Below, in pieces: positions 46,078 through 58,200 of a stretch of 64,000 bases of DNA. Position 1 is the stretch's first letter; each line of letters starts with the position of its first letter. The stretch spans positions 186,001 through 250,000 of the forward strand of contig BGZK01000733.1 of NCBI GenBank assembly GCA_005406025.1. Reading direction: 5' to 3'. The position numbers were made by a program, and so were the translations under genes. The stretch is from Eumeta japonica. Taxonomy: Eukaryota; Arthropoda; Insecta; Lepidoptera; Psychidae. The notes under the pieces were generated by a model. The model saw only the letters and a program-made list of their open reading frames with translations. It ran no database searches and was not told where the DNA came from.

Positions 46078-48339
46078 GTACGCGATAATGTCCTAGACCC
46101 TGTTGAGCGACATCGTCCTTTATCGTTCATATTCATACACTTTTTCCTACACAAAGTACAGATGCCATCTCGACGATCCTGCAGTAGATTGACGCAGATA
46201 GAGGCAAAGGGATGCAAACTTTAACACTTTACCAAACGGTGAATATGGAAAAGATCGTCATCTACAGCTTTTGACGGGTAACAAGTCGCTCAGTCTAGTG
46301 TGTTACCTAACTAGGCAATGATTAGCGACACTCGAGATCAAGCAGAAATGTGCCATTTTCTGCACTATTCATATATTATTTAAATTTTATTAAAGATGTG
46401 CCGATAGTTCTTAAGTACTACTGTCGTAACATATATTTTATGTGATGTCATAACATCCAGCTTAGAAGTAACAGTAAAAAATCCAATGGAGATTTTAATT
46501 AAACAACGTTATTCTACAATAGGACATGTCAAAGTGAAAGCAATATATTAGAAAAACTACTGGTTTCATAAAATTATCGGGAAAGTTGTATAAAATACCC
46601 AAGTCCTTTTTGTATTTCATTATCGCATTTTCGAGGGGCTAACGAGCGAGCTACCACAGTAGGTACTCACCGCCGTCCATGGACACTCGTGACCCCGGTG
46701 GAGTCACCGAGGCGTCATCGGCCTCTTGGGATATACAGGAATAGGGCATTTGACGGAGAAGAAAACGAACCACCGAAATTCTTACTCAATGGACGAAACG
46801 AAAAAGCAGAAGGTATTATTACTTCACGTACGTATCTTTCAGTGTACCAATCTCGCTGGTGGAACCGGCCCATTTACGTGCTGCAGCCGAGTTGACCACA
46901 GCATGGCTCTACCACATTGAACCGTACCATAATACATCCATTGTTTGCAGAGGTTTATTTACCCAATATATTAAGTGCATATTTTACCGAGAACTGTATA
47001 AAATATATAAATTCAAATGCAAAATACCGATTTTTGATAGGTCGTTACAATACTTGAAATCCGTCATTTTTCTGAATGTACCACCCGTTCAGAAAACAAT
47101 ATTCTCTTAAAAGTTAAAAAAAATAAAATATGTAACTACAAAACCAAAAAATAACGTAAAGCAACACCCCAACAAGTTGATGATTTATAAATGTTTGAAT
47201 ATTAAAAGTTTGAATGTTTTATAATGCCCTTTCTTACTAAGTACCAATTGTTTAATAAGGCCGTGGTCACAAAAAGGCACTAAGCAAGATTCGCATTTAA
47301 CAATATTACTTACGTACTATTAAATACGTGATAAGTTAATGCAAAAAACTAATATTACAATTTATTGTAGAAAATTATTGTACAGTTTAACAAAGATGTT
47401 TTCTTTACATTTTCTGTAATTTTTTTTTAACATTAAATTTCTCCCAAAGTCCTTAAAAGCACATTTCACGTCTGTAATATTTAGAAAAAACCAATTACGC
47501 ATGCACTACAAACCCCCAACGCCTTTTTTAGATACAAGTAAGTGTAAACAGTCAAATAATTAATTTCTTTTGGTGTCAAAATTTTTATACATGCAATCCG
47601 AAAAAAATTCTTAAGGCAACGTACCTTGGGCAACGCATGTCGGTATTCTGTAGTTTTAAAGTCCTCTGACTGCGGAGCCTAATGAAGTTGTTGCGCATTC
47701 GGCCGCGTCATTTTGTTTGACGCGCGTTATTGTGCCGCTGACTGCGAAGCGATAAACTCGCGTCACGTGAAAAGTCGTGACATTTGTGCTTGCATAGATC
47801 AGTGATGTTCGATATTTTGCAAGCTATGAGCAAAGTATACTAAATGCTCTAGCGTTAAAAAGCAATCTTTAATATATGTGAACTATCAAATCATGGCTGT
47901 AAATAGAGCGCTTTCGTCTGCGTCCCTTAGATTCGAGACCATCACTCAATTGTTTACACAAAAATATTCATGCAAAGAATTAGACTATTTATGAAATACA
48001 AATTTGATTTGTCTACATATATAAAAATAAATTCGTCGCTAATATGCGCAATATCATCACTTGACAACAGTTCGAAGGATTGGTTTGATTCTTTTTTTGT
48101 TTCGTAATAAACCGGACAAGGTTTGAATGAAATAGAATAACCGTTTTAAATTTTATGTATGTCTGACTAAATGCTAGTACGGAGTAACTTCGGAAAGGCT
48201 GAACCGATTACGATGCGACTTTTACCGAAAGGTAACAAAAGCATTGAAGCTACATTTAGGATACTTTTTTTTTGAGGGAAATATTTTAGGTATTTACGTG
48301 ATATTTAAAACACTAAAACTGGGATATTTTTATTGGAAT
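46078..48339. other. Intron 1 of the MIC13-like gene, 5' part
   Basis: Intronic by position. Contains AT-rich DNA and no recognised gene. A CTGAACCGATTACGATG repeat core lies at about 48198-48218. Frames at 46689-47110 have no domain. Confidence 0.45.
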
Positions 48340-48480
48340 TGAATCAAAAGTGGGATCGCGATCAAGTTCAAAAGTAGGACCGGAAACGGGATCAGCATTA
48401 CGATAGACACGTCTTCAGTCCATAAAAGAATTGTAGGAATTAATTCTATGTCCACGTGTTGGATCGTGGGCGAGAGCGAT
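48340..48480 (-). repeat. Dispersed GGGATCG/GACCGG unit repeat (minus)
   Basis: AGTGGGATCGCGATCAAG, AGGACCGGAAACGGGATC are reverse-orientation units of the family at 23.5, 44.4 and 63.4 kb. Confidence 0.45.
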
Positions 48481-48741
48481 GGTACAATTAAAATATTCAT
48501 ACAATTTCTAGGCTAAGAATTTAAGGATTACGAAGCACTCTTTTAGTTCAACCGATTTAAATATTTTTTAAATGAAGATAGCTGGAAATCTGTGAATGGT
48601 AGCAATACATTTATAGGGTGTGTGAGAAAAACTAAGAACCTACATAGTTTTACCGAATGCAATAAATTTTTTTATGGAGATAACTGAAAATCAATGGAAG
48701 GATATACTTTTTGATAACTATGACTAATTGAAGATACTGAG

Positions 48742-48763
48742 GACGCTATATATATATAGCGTC
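48742..48763. repeat. Perfect 22-bp palindrome
   Basis: GACGCTATATA/TATATAGCGTC, with its last base shared by the inverted repeat that follows. It can extrude as a cruciform. Confidence 0.9.
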
Positions 48764-48827
48764 TGACTCCTTTTTTAATAATTAATTTTTTTACGAGACG
48801 AGACTTAATTATTAAAAAAGGAGTCAG
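48763..48827. repeat. Perfect 23-bp inverted repeat, 19-nt loop
   Basis: CTGACTCCTTTTTTAATAAT (first 20 of 23 bases, 48763-48785) is exactly reverse-complemented at 48805-48827. With the adjoining 22-bp palindrome it makes two hairpins in series. It might be the ends of a very small fold-back element. Confidence 0.9.
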
Positions 48828-48950
48828 GAGGAATAGACCACATTAGCTGAAAACATAACAGAAATTAAAAGACTGCGAATGAACTTAACCAACTTTCAGA
48901 AACAGACACGAAAAGTACTGCACTAAGTGAAGAAAATGAAGAATAAAAGA
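48828..48950 (+). repeat. Direct repeat, copy 1 (GGAATAGACCACATTAGC...)
   Basis: ATTAGCTGAAAACATAACAG, GAAATTAAAAGACTGCG and AAAAGTACTGCACTAAGTGAAG match 49470-49590 in order, at about 75-80%. Confidence 0.65.
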
Positions 48951-49466
48951 TTAACGAGAGATACAAATGTATCTCGAATATCTCATATATGCATATTTAT
49001 GTGTATGCGTATGCGCGTGTATATGTCACATCTGGAACAGGTGCTTAAACAAAACACTAGTTAGTACAACGGGAACAGATCACACGAGTGATTATAAAGG
49101 CTGTGAGCAAACTCTACCAACTCTCACTAACATCTCAAGTTATTACAAGGCAAAGAAAATTAATTATGAAAGATTAACTGAACAAATCCAGGAAAGAAGA
49201 ATTTCTTAGACAACATATAGTCCGGTGAAATCAGGCCTAAAAAATAGGGGCAAGGTTACCGTTTGACTGAAACACGCAAAAAAAAAACATTTTTGAAATT
49301 TGACCTTTAATAATGTTTTTGCAGATGTGGGATCGATGGGGACTAAACACATTTCGTTTATAATAGTATTCCAAATATTCATAACAATTTTTAGCTCTTT
49401 GCGATTTTTTTTAACCGTGCATATATATTTTTACCTAGATAACACGAGTTATCACAACAGGAACCA

Positions 49467-49595
49467 AAAGGGATAGGCCATATTAGCACAGAGCGACGTA
49501 GAAATTAAAAGACTACGGATGAACCTGATCACCTACCAGAAACGAACATTGAAAGCTCTGCACCAAGCGAAGAAAACGGAAAACGGAAAAAATTT
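49467..49595 (+). repeat. Direct repeat, copy 2 (GGGATAGGCCATATTAGC...)
   Basis: Second copy of the unit at 48828-48950, containing GAAATTAAAAGACTACGGATG and CTCTGCACCAAGCGAAG. The unit shows no coding frame. The two copies flank about 0.5 kb of AT-rich DNA. Confidence 0.65.
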
Positions 49596-49851
49596 GCCTT
49601 TTCCCACTGTATCTATTAACTGTCATGCGACCAGTTTCTGGTTGAAGATTGCACGGAGAGAGATTATCTCTACAATCTCTCCGCTCCTAATCTAAACTAG
49701 ATCCTGCACTCCCTCATGTACTTACGCTTCCATCGGTATATCGGGCCTTGTCCCTTTCAATCATTGCTACTGGCTAAAACTTGAGCGATAATGATGATGA
49801 TGAACGTGATATATTGAATATACCAAAAGAGTAACTAATTCGGGAAATAAA

Positions 49852-52240
49852 GTTCAAAATTCAAATTCAAATTTAAAATATCTTTATTTCATAGGTCAAA
49901 AAATAACACTTGAAATGCGTTATAATTTTTTTGTGAATTTACTCTTTACCGCTCGTTCGGAAGGCAGTTTTCTCTTAAGAAGAACGAGCAAGAAACTTAA
50001 GGGTAGCTCTTTTCTAATTTGAACAAACATAGTCAAAACAAATACGAAACCATTAAAAACGAAACAGCCTGATAAGAAATTGAGCCGCTTATGCCCATGG
50101 ATATATGTCTTCTAAATATTCAGAAAGTGCATAATACCCTTTTTTACTGAGTAATTGTTTAATAACACTCTTAAATTTATATAGGGATAAATCTTGTTTA
50201 TCTACAGGAACCTTATTGAATATGCGCACACAGAGCCCTCTAAATAAGTTTGTGACTTTACTTAGTCGACTAACAAGTGAAATCAGTTTATTTTTATTTC
50301 TGGTATTGAGTTTATGTTGACTACTATTTCTTTTAAACATTTCTAAATTTTTTTGTATAATAAATTTTCATAAATGAATTGAGATGCCAGGGTTAAAATT
50401 CCAATTTCCTTAAACTTATTTCTAAGAGATCCACGACGTCCGAGCTTGTAAATTACGCGAGCAGCCCGCTTCTGCAGCACGAAAATTCTATGAACATCCG
50501 CGGCGTTTCCCCAGAGCAAGATGCCATACGACATCAGACTATGGAAACAGCCAAAATAAACCAATCTGGCAGTTTCGACGTCCGATAAATTTCTCATTTT
50601 TTTGACAGCATAGGCGGCAGAGCTAAGCCTTTTCGCCAACTTACTTATATGAGGACCCCATTGAAGCCTGTTATCTAAAGTAATTCCCAGGAACACGGTA
50701 GAATTAACAAACTCCAATTCTTTGTTACGTACTTAAATAGTTCCGGATCCATGTCTTATATTTGGAAGTGAGCATTTTACACATTTTGTTTTCATTTTAT
50801 TAAGAAGTAGGTTATTTGCAGTAAACCATTTCTCTACCTTAGAGATAGCATTTTTCACATCGTCATAAGTGGGATGTTGTCTTTTAACTTCGAATAATAA
50901 AGAAGTATCATCTGCAAACAGTAATATCTCATGAACATCCTTAACAAGGCTAGGCAAATCATTTATGTAGACTAAAAAAAAGAAAGGGACCAAGAATTGA
51001 TCCCTGTGGTACACCCATGGGAACTATAGATCCAGACGATCTCATACCACTGACATTAACTCTCTGAACCCTGTTACTCAAATACAACCTCAGAAGGTCG
51101 AGTGCCCGGCCTGTTACTTCATAGTGACGTAGTTTCCCGATCAGAGTTTCATGATAAACACAATCTAAAGCCTTGAAGAGATCGCAAAATATGCCAATTG
51201 CATTTCGCGAATCCTCCCAGGCTCCAAAAATATGTTGCACATGCTCAACGCCACAATCGATTGTTGAGCGACCCAAGTAATACCGAACTGCATATTAAAC
51301 ATTTATTTATTAGTTTAATAATGTACTAACAACTGATTTAGGATTAATTTTTCGAATATTTTGCTTAGTGAAGGTAGTATAGATATGGGTCTAAAGTTAT
51401 TGGATTTGATGCACAACCGCCTTTAAATAATGGAATCACTTTACTTTCTTTTATCAAATCGGTAAAACACACCACCACCTAAACAGTTATTAAAGATAAA
51501 CGCCAAGTACGGCGCAATATAATTTATAATGGAGTTTACAATTATAGTAGAAAGACCATGAATGTCAGCAGTCGTCTTCACGTCTAAAGATTTAAACGTT
51601 TTGATAACTTCTTCAGAACTCGAATGTTTAAATTTAAATTCCAAATTAATATTACAAATTGGACTATTTTTCTTCCGCGATATTTCGGCAAGAGCGGGAG
51701 ATGAGTTAAGAGAACTGGTAGTTCAAACAGGAATGTCAGTAAAGAACGTTTCATAGGCCTTAGCAACCTCTGTGTCTTCATTCAAGATTTTGTAATTTAA
51801 CTTAAGTTTAAAGTCAATAACTCGGCTCCTAATTTTTCCAGTCTCGTTCTTTATGACACCCCAAGTCGTTTTCATAACATTATTACTATTTTTTTTATTT
51901 TATTATTTACGTATTTCGCTTTAACCGCGATGCAAACACGTTTAAATTTTTTTGAGTATTTTTTTATATACTTAGCAAAGCTCTCACTGTTATTAAAGTC
52001 CTCTCGTCATAAAGCTCATACAATCTCCTTCCACTTTTATGGATTCCCACTGTTATTCAATCGCTAAATGATAACTTTTCGTTTATTTTAACATTTTTTG
52101 CTTTAAATACATTGTCATATTCCGTTTTTATCACATCAAATATTAAATTATACATCTCATTGGAATCATCACAGCACTGAAACTTCGGAATTTTCCGTAT
52201 GATATTTTCTCTGAACTGAAGTAGGCGCTTTTCGTTCACC
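49852..52240 (-). mobile_element. Jockey/CR1-type non-LTR retrotransposon, 5'-truncated and decayed
   Basis: On the minus strand, pieces of one reverse transcriptase follow in order. A pre-RT linker is at 52239-52057. RT blocks are at 51781-51441. A VIPLFKGG-like block lies near 51430-51410. GIFCDLFKALDCVYHETLI and GVPQGSILGPFLF are at 51276-50959, FADDTSLLFEV near 50920-50885, a thumb and connection with LDNRLQWGPHISKLAKRL and SYGILLWGN at 50717-50343, and the C-terminal tail to 50089. The 3' end (plus-strand left edge) is a TTCAAA-type short repeat at 49852-49876, as in CR1/Jockey elements. At least five frame breaks are present and the endonuclease is missing. It is antisense to the surrounding gene. 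Confidence 0.88.
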
Positions 52241-52799
52241 GGTACACAACTAATGTTGTGCTATACTGTAAAGCGAATAAGAAACTAAATTCTTATTATG
52301 AATTGTAAAAGTGTCTCATGACGAGTACCTTTAGCTGTCCTTAATGGGGTCCAGATCTTTATGCTTATGTATAATTATGAAAGTTGGGTATGGCAGAATA
52401 CAAATGAAAGTAAAAATAATAGAGTAGAGATGCAATCTCTGGGTAGTACATGTTAAGTGTCTTTAAAAGATAGATGTAGGAACAATGATTTCAGAAAGCG
52501 GTATGGTTTGAAATAAAATGTAGTGACTAGAGTAGATATGCTAGTGGTGGTTTGGCTATGACAAAATAAATGTATAAAGTGAATGCGTGTGATAGAAGAT
52601 TGGACAAGTTTCGTTCTATAGATCTTATGTAGATCAAATTAATACCTAGCATATTAAAAAAGAATTTAATTCATTCGAAACCGACGATCTTGCATGAAAA
52701 TATTGGTGGATGGCAGCGAAGTAAGAGAGATTTGCAGTGATCGTACACTGTGGAAATCTATATTTTCTGCCTTCCTTCCTGAAAAATGTGCTTGAGTTT
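52241..52799. other. Intron 1, unannotated
   Basis: AT-rich sequence without recognised feature, possibly further decayed LINE 5' sequence. Confidence 0.35.
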
Positions 52800-53835
52800 A
52801 TATTATTATTCTTAAAAGTTCCGTGAGAATCACTAAGAATCTATAAAATTTAAACGTTTTCTATTAAATCTAATATGAAGGTAGCTGAAAACCAGTGAAT
52901 GGATACATAAAACACCTTTAGGGTGTTACTGACTTTTTTTTATAATTAAAGCGATTTTAATCAAATTTGTACAAAAATAGCTAGAAAATAATGAAACATT
53001 TTAAGAATTCAGTGACAATGACAATGAATTTTTGGTCTTATTGATTTTAATAAAATTTAGTATGAAAATCGCTAGATGCTAGTGAAATATGTATGTAGGG
53101 TATATATTTTAGGGTTTTGTGAGTTTCACTAAGAACTCTAATAGTCTTTCTTGCCAATTTCATTGAAATTTGCACTAATTGTTCTTATCAGCACAGAGAA
53201 GGCATTTCATGTTTATTTGTCTATGTCTTCTTATGACTTAAGAACGGTTTGACTGATCCTGATTAAAATACGATAAGTACAGTAAGAATAAATTATTGTA
53301 CAAATATTGGGCTACTGCCTGTCTCTATCTGTCTGTATTTTCTTTTATAATTTAAACAAATTATTCACCGTTATTGATAAAAATTGGTTAAGACAACTTG
53401 TGATTGTGCAAATAATAGGCTGTTTGCCTGTCTGTTAAAATCTGTTAGTCCGTCTGCCCGTTTGTCTGTTTGCATCTTCTTGTATAAATTGAAAAAGATT
53501 TCACTGACTTAATGAAATTGGTGTACAGTCAGAACACGTGATTCTGCAAATGATAGCTTTTGTCTGTTTCTCTGTCTCTATGTTCTTTTATAACTTAAAA
53601 GTGTTTCATAGAGATCAATACAACATTTTTAACCAACTTTCATTAAGAATGATTAAAGATAGATTACAGTAAGAAAATGTGATTGTGCAAATGATAGGCT
53701 ACTGTCTGTCTGTTTGTTTGTGTGTAGGTACTTTCATAACTTGAAAATGATTTAACATGATTGATGATGTCGATAAAAATTGGTATACGTCGGAACATCT
53801 GGTATGGTAATGAATAGGCTATATGTGATTTCGAT
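52800..53835. repeat. Degenerate minisatellite arrays (two unit types)
   Basis: Units of about 110-130 bp recur. Type A (52808-53135) has GTGAGAATCACTAAGAA ... AATATGAAGGTAGCTG ... TAGGGTGT. Type B (about 53190-53835) has GTGATTGTGCAAATGATAGGC, TGTCTGTCTG and TATAACTTGAAA in four or five copies. A type-A-like unit also lies at 48560-48720. Copies are diverged, so the array is old. Confidence 0.65.
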
Positions 53836-53894
53836 ACACCGTATAGTAACCATAAAATAAATTTTATTTTTGGTTTTCGTTAGGGAGTATAATC

Positions 53895-54010
53895 GTTTGT
53901 TGTGTGTGCGTGCGTACGTGCGTGTGTGCGTACATGTGCGCGCGCGCGCGCTTGCTTGTGTGTGTGTGTGTGCGTATGTGTATGCACGTGTGCATATGTA
54001 TGTGTGTAAC
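53895..54010. repeat. Alternating purine-pyrimidine (TG/CG)n tract
   Basis: TGTGTGCGTGCGTACGTGCG, then CGCGCGCGCGC and TGTGTGTGTGTG, make about 115 bases of nearly unbroken alternation, suited to Z-DNA. Confidence 0.85.
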
Positions 54011-54169
54011 CAAGTGCGAATGTGTGCTTATGCATGCCCGTGTTTTTAAGTCATAATTTTATCTTAGTTTTCCATGCTTTACAGCTACCTCGATATTAAA
54101 TTCTATTGAAATCGGTTAAACTATAAGTGTTCTTAGTGATCCTCTCGCAACCCCCAAAACCTTTAATAA

Positions 54170-54335
54170 TTTTTATTTTAGCTAGCTTTTGCCCACGGTT
54201 CAGTCGGTCTTAACACAATGAATTATCACATCACCTGTATCGAGTAGTAACACGGCGCGTCCGCCGTGACACGATCTCGGTTCCACTTCAAATCGCGCCC
54301 CTGGTTCTACACCTTTCACTTTGGTTACATAGATT
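54170..54335 (+). mobile_element. AGCTAGCTTTTGCCCACGG repeat start
   Basis: TTAGCTAGCTTTTGCCCACGG followed by AATGAATTATCACATCACC and CGATCTCGGTTCC parallels 63294-63430. Same dispersed family as at 15.2, 39.3 and 63.3 kb. Confidence 0.55.
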
Positions 54336-55084
54336 CGATTCCGATAAGTTATTTCGTTTTTAAGTGTTGTTCATTTTTCACAGAGGAACCCTAAATATTT
54401 CTGAAATAAAAAGTACTTAAACGTTGCCCAATATTCTCGTCCATCTTACAGTGAAAATTTTTTCGTAATTAATTCAGCCTTTCCGAAGATACCCAAGACA
54501 AACAAATAGACAGACTGATAGACAAAAAGTTTAAGAGAATCGTTTGGGTGCTTGATACGTATAAATAACCTTATGGATTAAAAAAAAACGCAATTGTCTT
54601 TAAATCACAGCCAGACACTTAATTTTAAATTATGTGTGTAGATTTACATACAATATATCCTTCATACGATGGGTACCAGCTAATTTATAATTACTGCTGA
54701 CATGTTTTCACTAAAATCAACAATGTATTTAATCTAAGAAATATGTGTAGTGTAACACTTTTTTTTGTTGTTTATTATTTAGTCAATTTTCGCACCACAA
54801 ATTTTACTGTTTCGTTTTGACAGTAATAATGGTATTGGAACTGACCACTAGTCTCCGTCAGCGAACGGAAGACAAAATTATATCAAAGTCGTTACTGAAC
54901 GTAAAACGTAAAACTTCATCTATAATTGTGTATATATTTGTATAGTGAGTATTTAGCGTTTACGCAGTTCACCACATGACCATAGAGGCCCCTAAAATTT
55001 ATATATAGATAAACCACATATATCTACAGAGACCATATTGGACATGGGCACATGGAGCCTCTTAGAAGTTCGTGAATGTATTGT
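54336..55084. other. Intron 1, unannotated
   Basis: AT-rich DNA with a possible reverse repeat end (CAGAGGAACCCTAAA near 54380 and AGACAAACAAATAGACAGAC near 54495). No gene. Confidence 0.4.
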
Positions 55085-55525
55085 GTTTACTAGACTGGCA
55101 TGGTAATGCAGATTATGTTTATTTAAAGTATTAAGATTATGTCGAATAACATTTTTCATAAACATATTTAATTTTTTTTTTCACATAAATTATCTTTTCG
55201 TATATAAACTGAAACGCCATTAGTTGGGATTCCAATTTCCTTGAACTTATTCTAAGAGATACTCGAGGATCTAGCTTCTGAATTACCGTGACGGCCAGTT
55301 TCTGCAGCCAGGGACATGCCGTATACACTCATAGAAATTTCGCATGAATTTTGCCTACTTTTTCCCTATCAGGTTATGAAAAGTTCAAATAAACAAGTTG
55401 GCGATCTCGAAATTCGTAAAGCTTTGTACTTTTTAATTGTATAGGTAGCACGGCTAAATCTTTTCGTCAACTTGCTGAAAACGGGACGTTATTGAAACGT
55501 GTTATTGAGAGTAATTCACAAGAAT
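55085..55525 (-). mobile_element. Jockey/CR1-type LINE remnant, second copy
   Basis: Matches 50330-50740 in order (ATTCCAATTTCCTTGAACTTATT, AATTACCGTGACGGCC, TTTCTGCAGC, then AACTTGCTGA). It corresponds to the RT thumb and connection on the minus strand, with large indels. It is a separate insertion from 49852-52240, because it repeats a region already present there. Confidence 0.75.
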
Positions 55526-56554
55526 AAATTAATATCAGGAAATTATAATTTCTGTAATCCATTCCTTTATGTAATAACCCTATAGGGGATTAGAGGATTG
55601 ATTTCAGACGAAAACACACAGAAACGCAAAACATTCCCAACCAATCGTCTCGAAAGTAAAACAATTAATGTTATTTATAAAAAAAAAAATAAGACGGAAA
55701 TATGTCAAATCTAATACAAACAAACAAGATCTGTGGCGCAGCTAGCATGGGGGGCACCCGAGACGGGTACCATAGCATCACCACAAAAAATATAAGTAGC
55801 AGGTACGCCATCTACCACCGTTTTTACGAACTTTTATTGGTGAAAGAAAAAAAAGGAAAAGAAGATGTATGGTTAAGATTCTTTAGTTATGTATTTTTTT
55901 GTGAATTCACAATGTACGATCGGGTGAACTCGGGTGTTACCCCTGAATCGGTCCCGGTGCAGGCCGCCCCCGCCGCCTCCTCCTGGCTACGCCACTGAAC
56001 AAGCTTCATTGCATTGTCGAACACTCCAACCCAAAAACAAATGTTCTTTAAAATGTAACATGCACGTATTTTGGGACGGAAGGGAAGGCAAGAAGCAGGG
56101 GGAGCTGTATACACTTTAAAGACTAGAACTATTTTCGAACGTTATTTTAGAGAAATCATTCTGAACCATTTAATTCAATGAGCACGTGAGCGAAGTATTT
56201 TGCAACTACTAAAGTGGTATCGGAACTATATTTGGCGTTCAGGATCGAGAATGTAATAACTTTCACAACGGCACTCTTCACATCGTTAGAAGCTAATTGT
56301 TTTCGACTTTCGTAAACCGAATGCTCTCGATCGGCCATCTCACAACTCTCGTAAGCAATGTTCCATCCTGGCTGCTCCGTAAATTAAAAAGTTTCACATT
56401 ACACTTTCTAGGGGTCGTGTATCGATTCCAATAGCACTCTGCTGGCGTCTGGGGTTCTTGGCCGTAACCGTCTGTCCTGTAGAGCGTAGATCGTCGATGG
56501 GCGCCTCTGATCGCTTTCTGTGATGTGAAGTGAACGCGGTGCGTGTGTCCACAG
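55526..56554. other. Intron 1, 3' end, unannotated
   Basis: A C-rich patch at 55960-55990 and no recognised exon. The final bases GTGTGTCCACAG form the acceptor of the next exon. Confidence 0.4.
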
Positions 56555-56685
56555 ACATCCCGCCGCTGCGGCCGGTGGCCATCCGCATCTGCGACGTGCA
56601 GCAGTACCGCGCGATCAAGGACCGGCCGGTGCCGCCCGCACCCGCGCCGCACTACAAGCACGGCAAACTCATGTTCGCCTTCAAG
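56555..56685 (+). CDS. MIC13-like gene, exon B
   Basis: Acceptor GTGTGTCCACAG, donor AAG|GTACCG. It takes the phase-1 codon from exon A and ends in phase 0. It encodes DIPPLRPVAIRICDVQQYRA, a Pro-rich linker (VPPAPAPHY), then KHGKLMFAFK, which leads into the membrane segment. About 68% G+C with mostly G/C-ending codons, unlike the AT-rich flanks. LMFAFK fits the residues just before the MIC13/QIL1 transmembrane helix; the preceding sequence is not typical of that family. Confidence 0.7.
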
Positions 56686-58044
56686 GTACCGTAATACCTT
56701 GGTACCGAAGTACCGTATTGCATCCCGCGCATCAAAACTGTGTCCAGCGCAGTAAAACTTTAGGACGCTCGATGAAGCATATGGGACTCGCATACGCGGT
56801 GCATTGAATTTCATACGGACGAGAAATGACGGGTCAGATCACTATCACAATTTTATTATATACGATTTAAGATTAGAATAACAAGTCTTCATGAAATACT
56901 AATATTATATATACAGTGAGTAGTAAAGTCAAATTCAATCAAGTAAAAGTAATTTAAAGCACAAGACATTTCCTTAAAAATTAGAATCCGTGCTGTTAAA
57001 AAAATCGACATAAGTCTACGGATAAAGCGGGGATATAAAGTCCACTCTTACCGGTCTTCTCGGAAGTCGGCCCATGAATAGCATGTCTATGCAGGCGTGT
57101 GGGGTCCACATATCGAACATTTATCATTCCTATATAAAACCCATACGGAGTGCCTACGTAGAGTTAATATGGGTCCCATACGACGCCCAGAAAATTTTGT
57201 TGCTTAGAATGTTTCGTTAGGAAATTAGAGGATCAACGCGATAATTTTATATCGATTCGATTCCAAATGCGCCGCCGCCAGTCAGACTCGTGGGCGTTTT
57301 GTCGGCGTGACGTCTCCTGCGCAATCGTGTGTGCAAAGTTACAGCTATCATCATGTGTATTGCGTTTTTGGTAACATGTGAGTGGTATATGTACATCCAC
57401 ATGTTATCAGATAGCACGAGGCGTCGACTGTACACCCCCGTAGTGACTTCTAGGCAGCGTTGTGAGTGGGACTCGTCACCGGCGCGTGTGCGTACAATAA
57501 CGAATGCGTGTCCGTTCATGTACAAGCATGGTCCCGAGTGCGCGCGTTGAACGATTTAGAAACATTCGGTACTGTTCTCTTTTAATAAACATAATTTGTT
57601 AAATACGAATAATATCTTAGTGACCCCCGAATATAATTTTTGAACAATTAAAAAAAAAAATAAAAAGCAAAATTACCATTTTTTATATTATAAATTGTCA
57701 GTCACTCGTCAATTAAAATATGCAATACGAAAAAAAAAAAGACAAACCTATTGATGGAAAAATATAAAAAGTCTGTTCCTATGCATATGTGTAACAACGT
57801 CTCTCCAAGTATCCGAGGTTAAGCGGATGATAAACAATCTGCTCCAGATTAGGTGACGAACTCAGCGGGATACTCAATGATTTCATTTACAAATCTAATT
57901 TTACCTATCTAATTTAAAATATTCCAGTTTTGTGTGAAAATCATATATCCAAAATTTTACGTGACCGACTGCAGTGTTAGAATTTAATGAAGGTTGTGGC
58001 TAGTCGGTGTACACACAACGCTAATGTAAGACGTGTGTCCGCAG
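56686..58044. other. Intron 2 of the MIC13-like gene
   Basis: 1359 bases, AT-rich, GT...AG bounded. No other feature recognised. Confidence 0.6.
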
Positions 58045-58200
58045 GCGTGCGTGCTGGCGACGGTGACGTGGTGGACGTGGAACGAGGGCGTGTGGGGCGA
58101 CCAGCGCGACGCCGCGGAGTGCGCGGCGCGCTGGCGCGAGTACATCGAGGCCATCCACACGCGCCGCCCGCCCGCCTACGACCGCTGCGGCCGCGTCATC
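58045..58200 (+). CDS. MIC13-like gene, exon C (MICOS MIC13/QIL1 signature)
   Basis: Exactly 52 codons, phase 0 at both ends (acceptor GTGTCCGCAG, donor ATC|GTGCGT). It starts ACVLATVTWWTW, the second half of a single membrane helix, followed by NEGVWGDQRDAAECAARWRE and then EYIEAIHTRRPP. A short helix followed by G-V-W-G-[DS] and an amphipathic stretch is the hallmark of MIC13/QIL1, an inner-membrane subunit that links MICOS subcomplexes at crista junctions. The sequence is Arg/Ala-rich and about 73% G+C. Assignment is by motif only; another small single-pass protein is possible. Confidence 0.65.
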
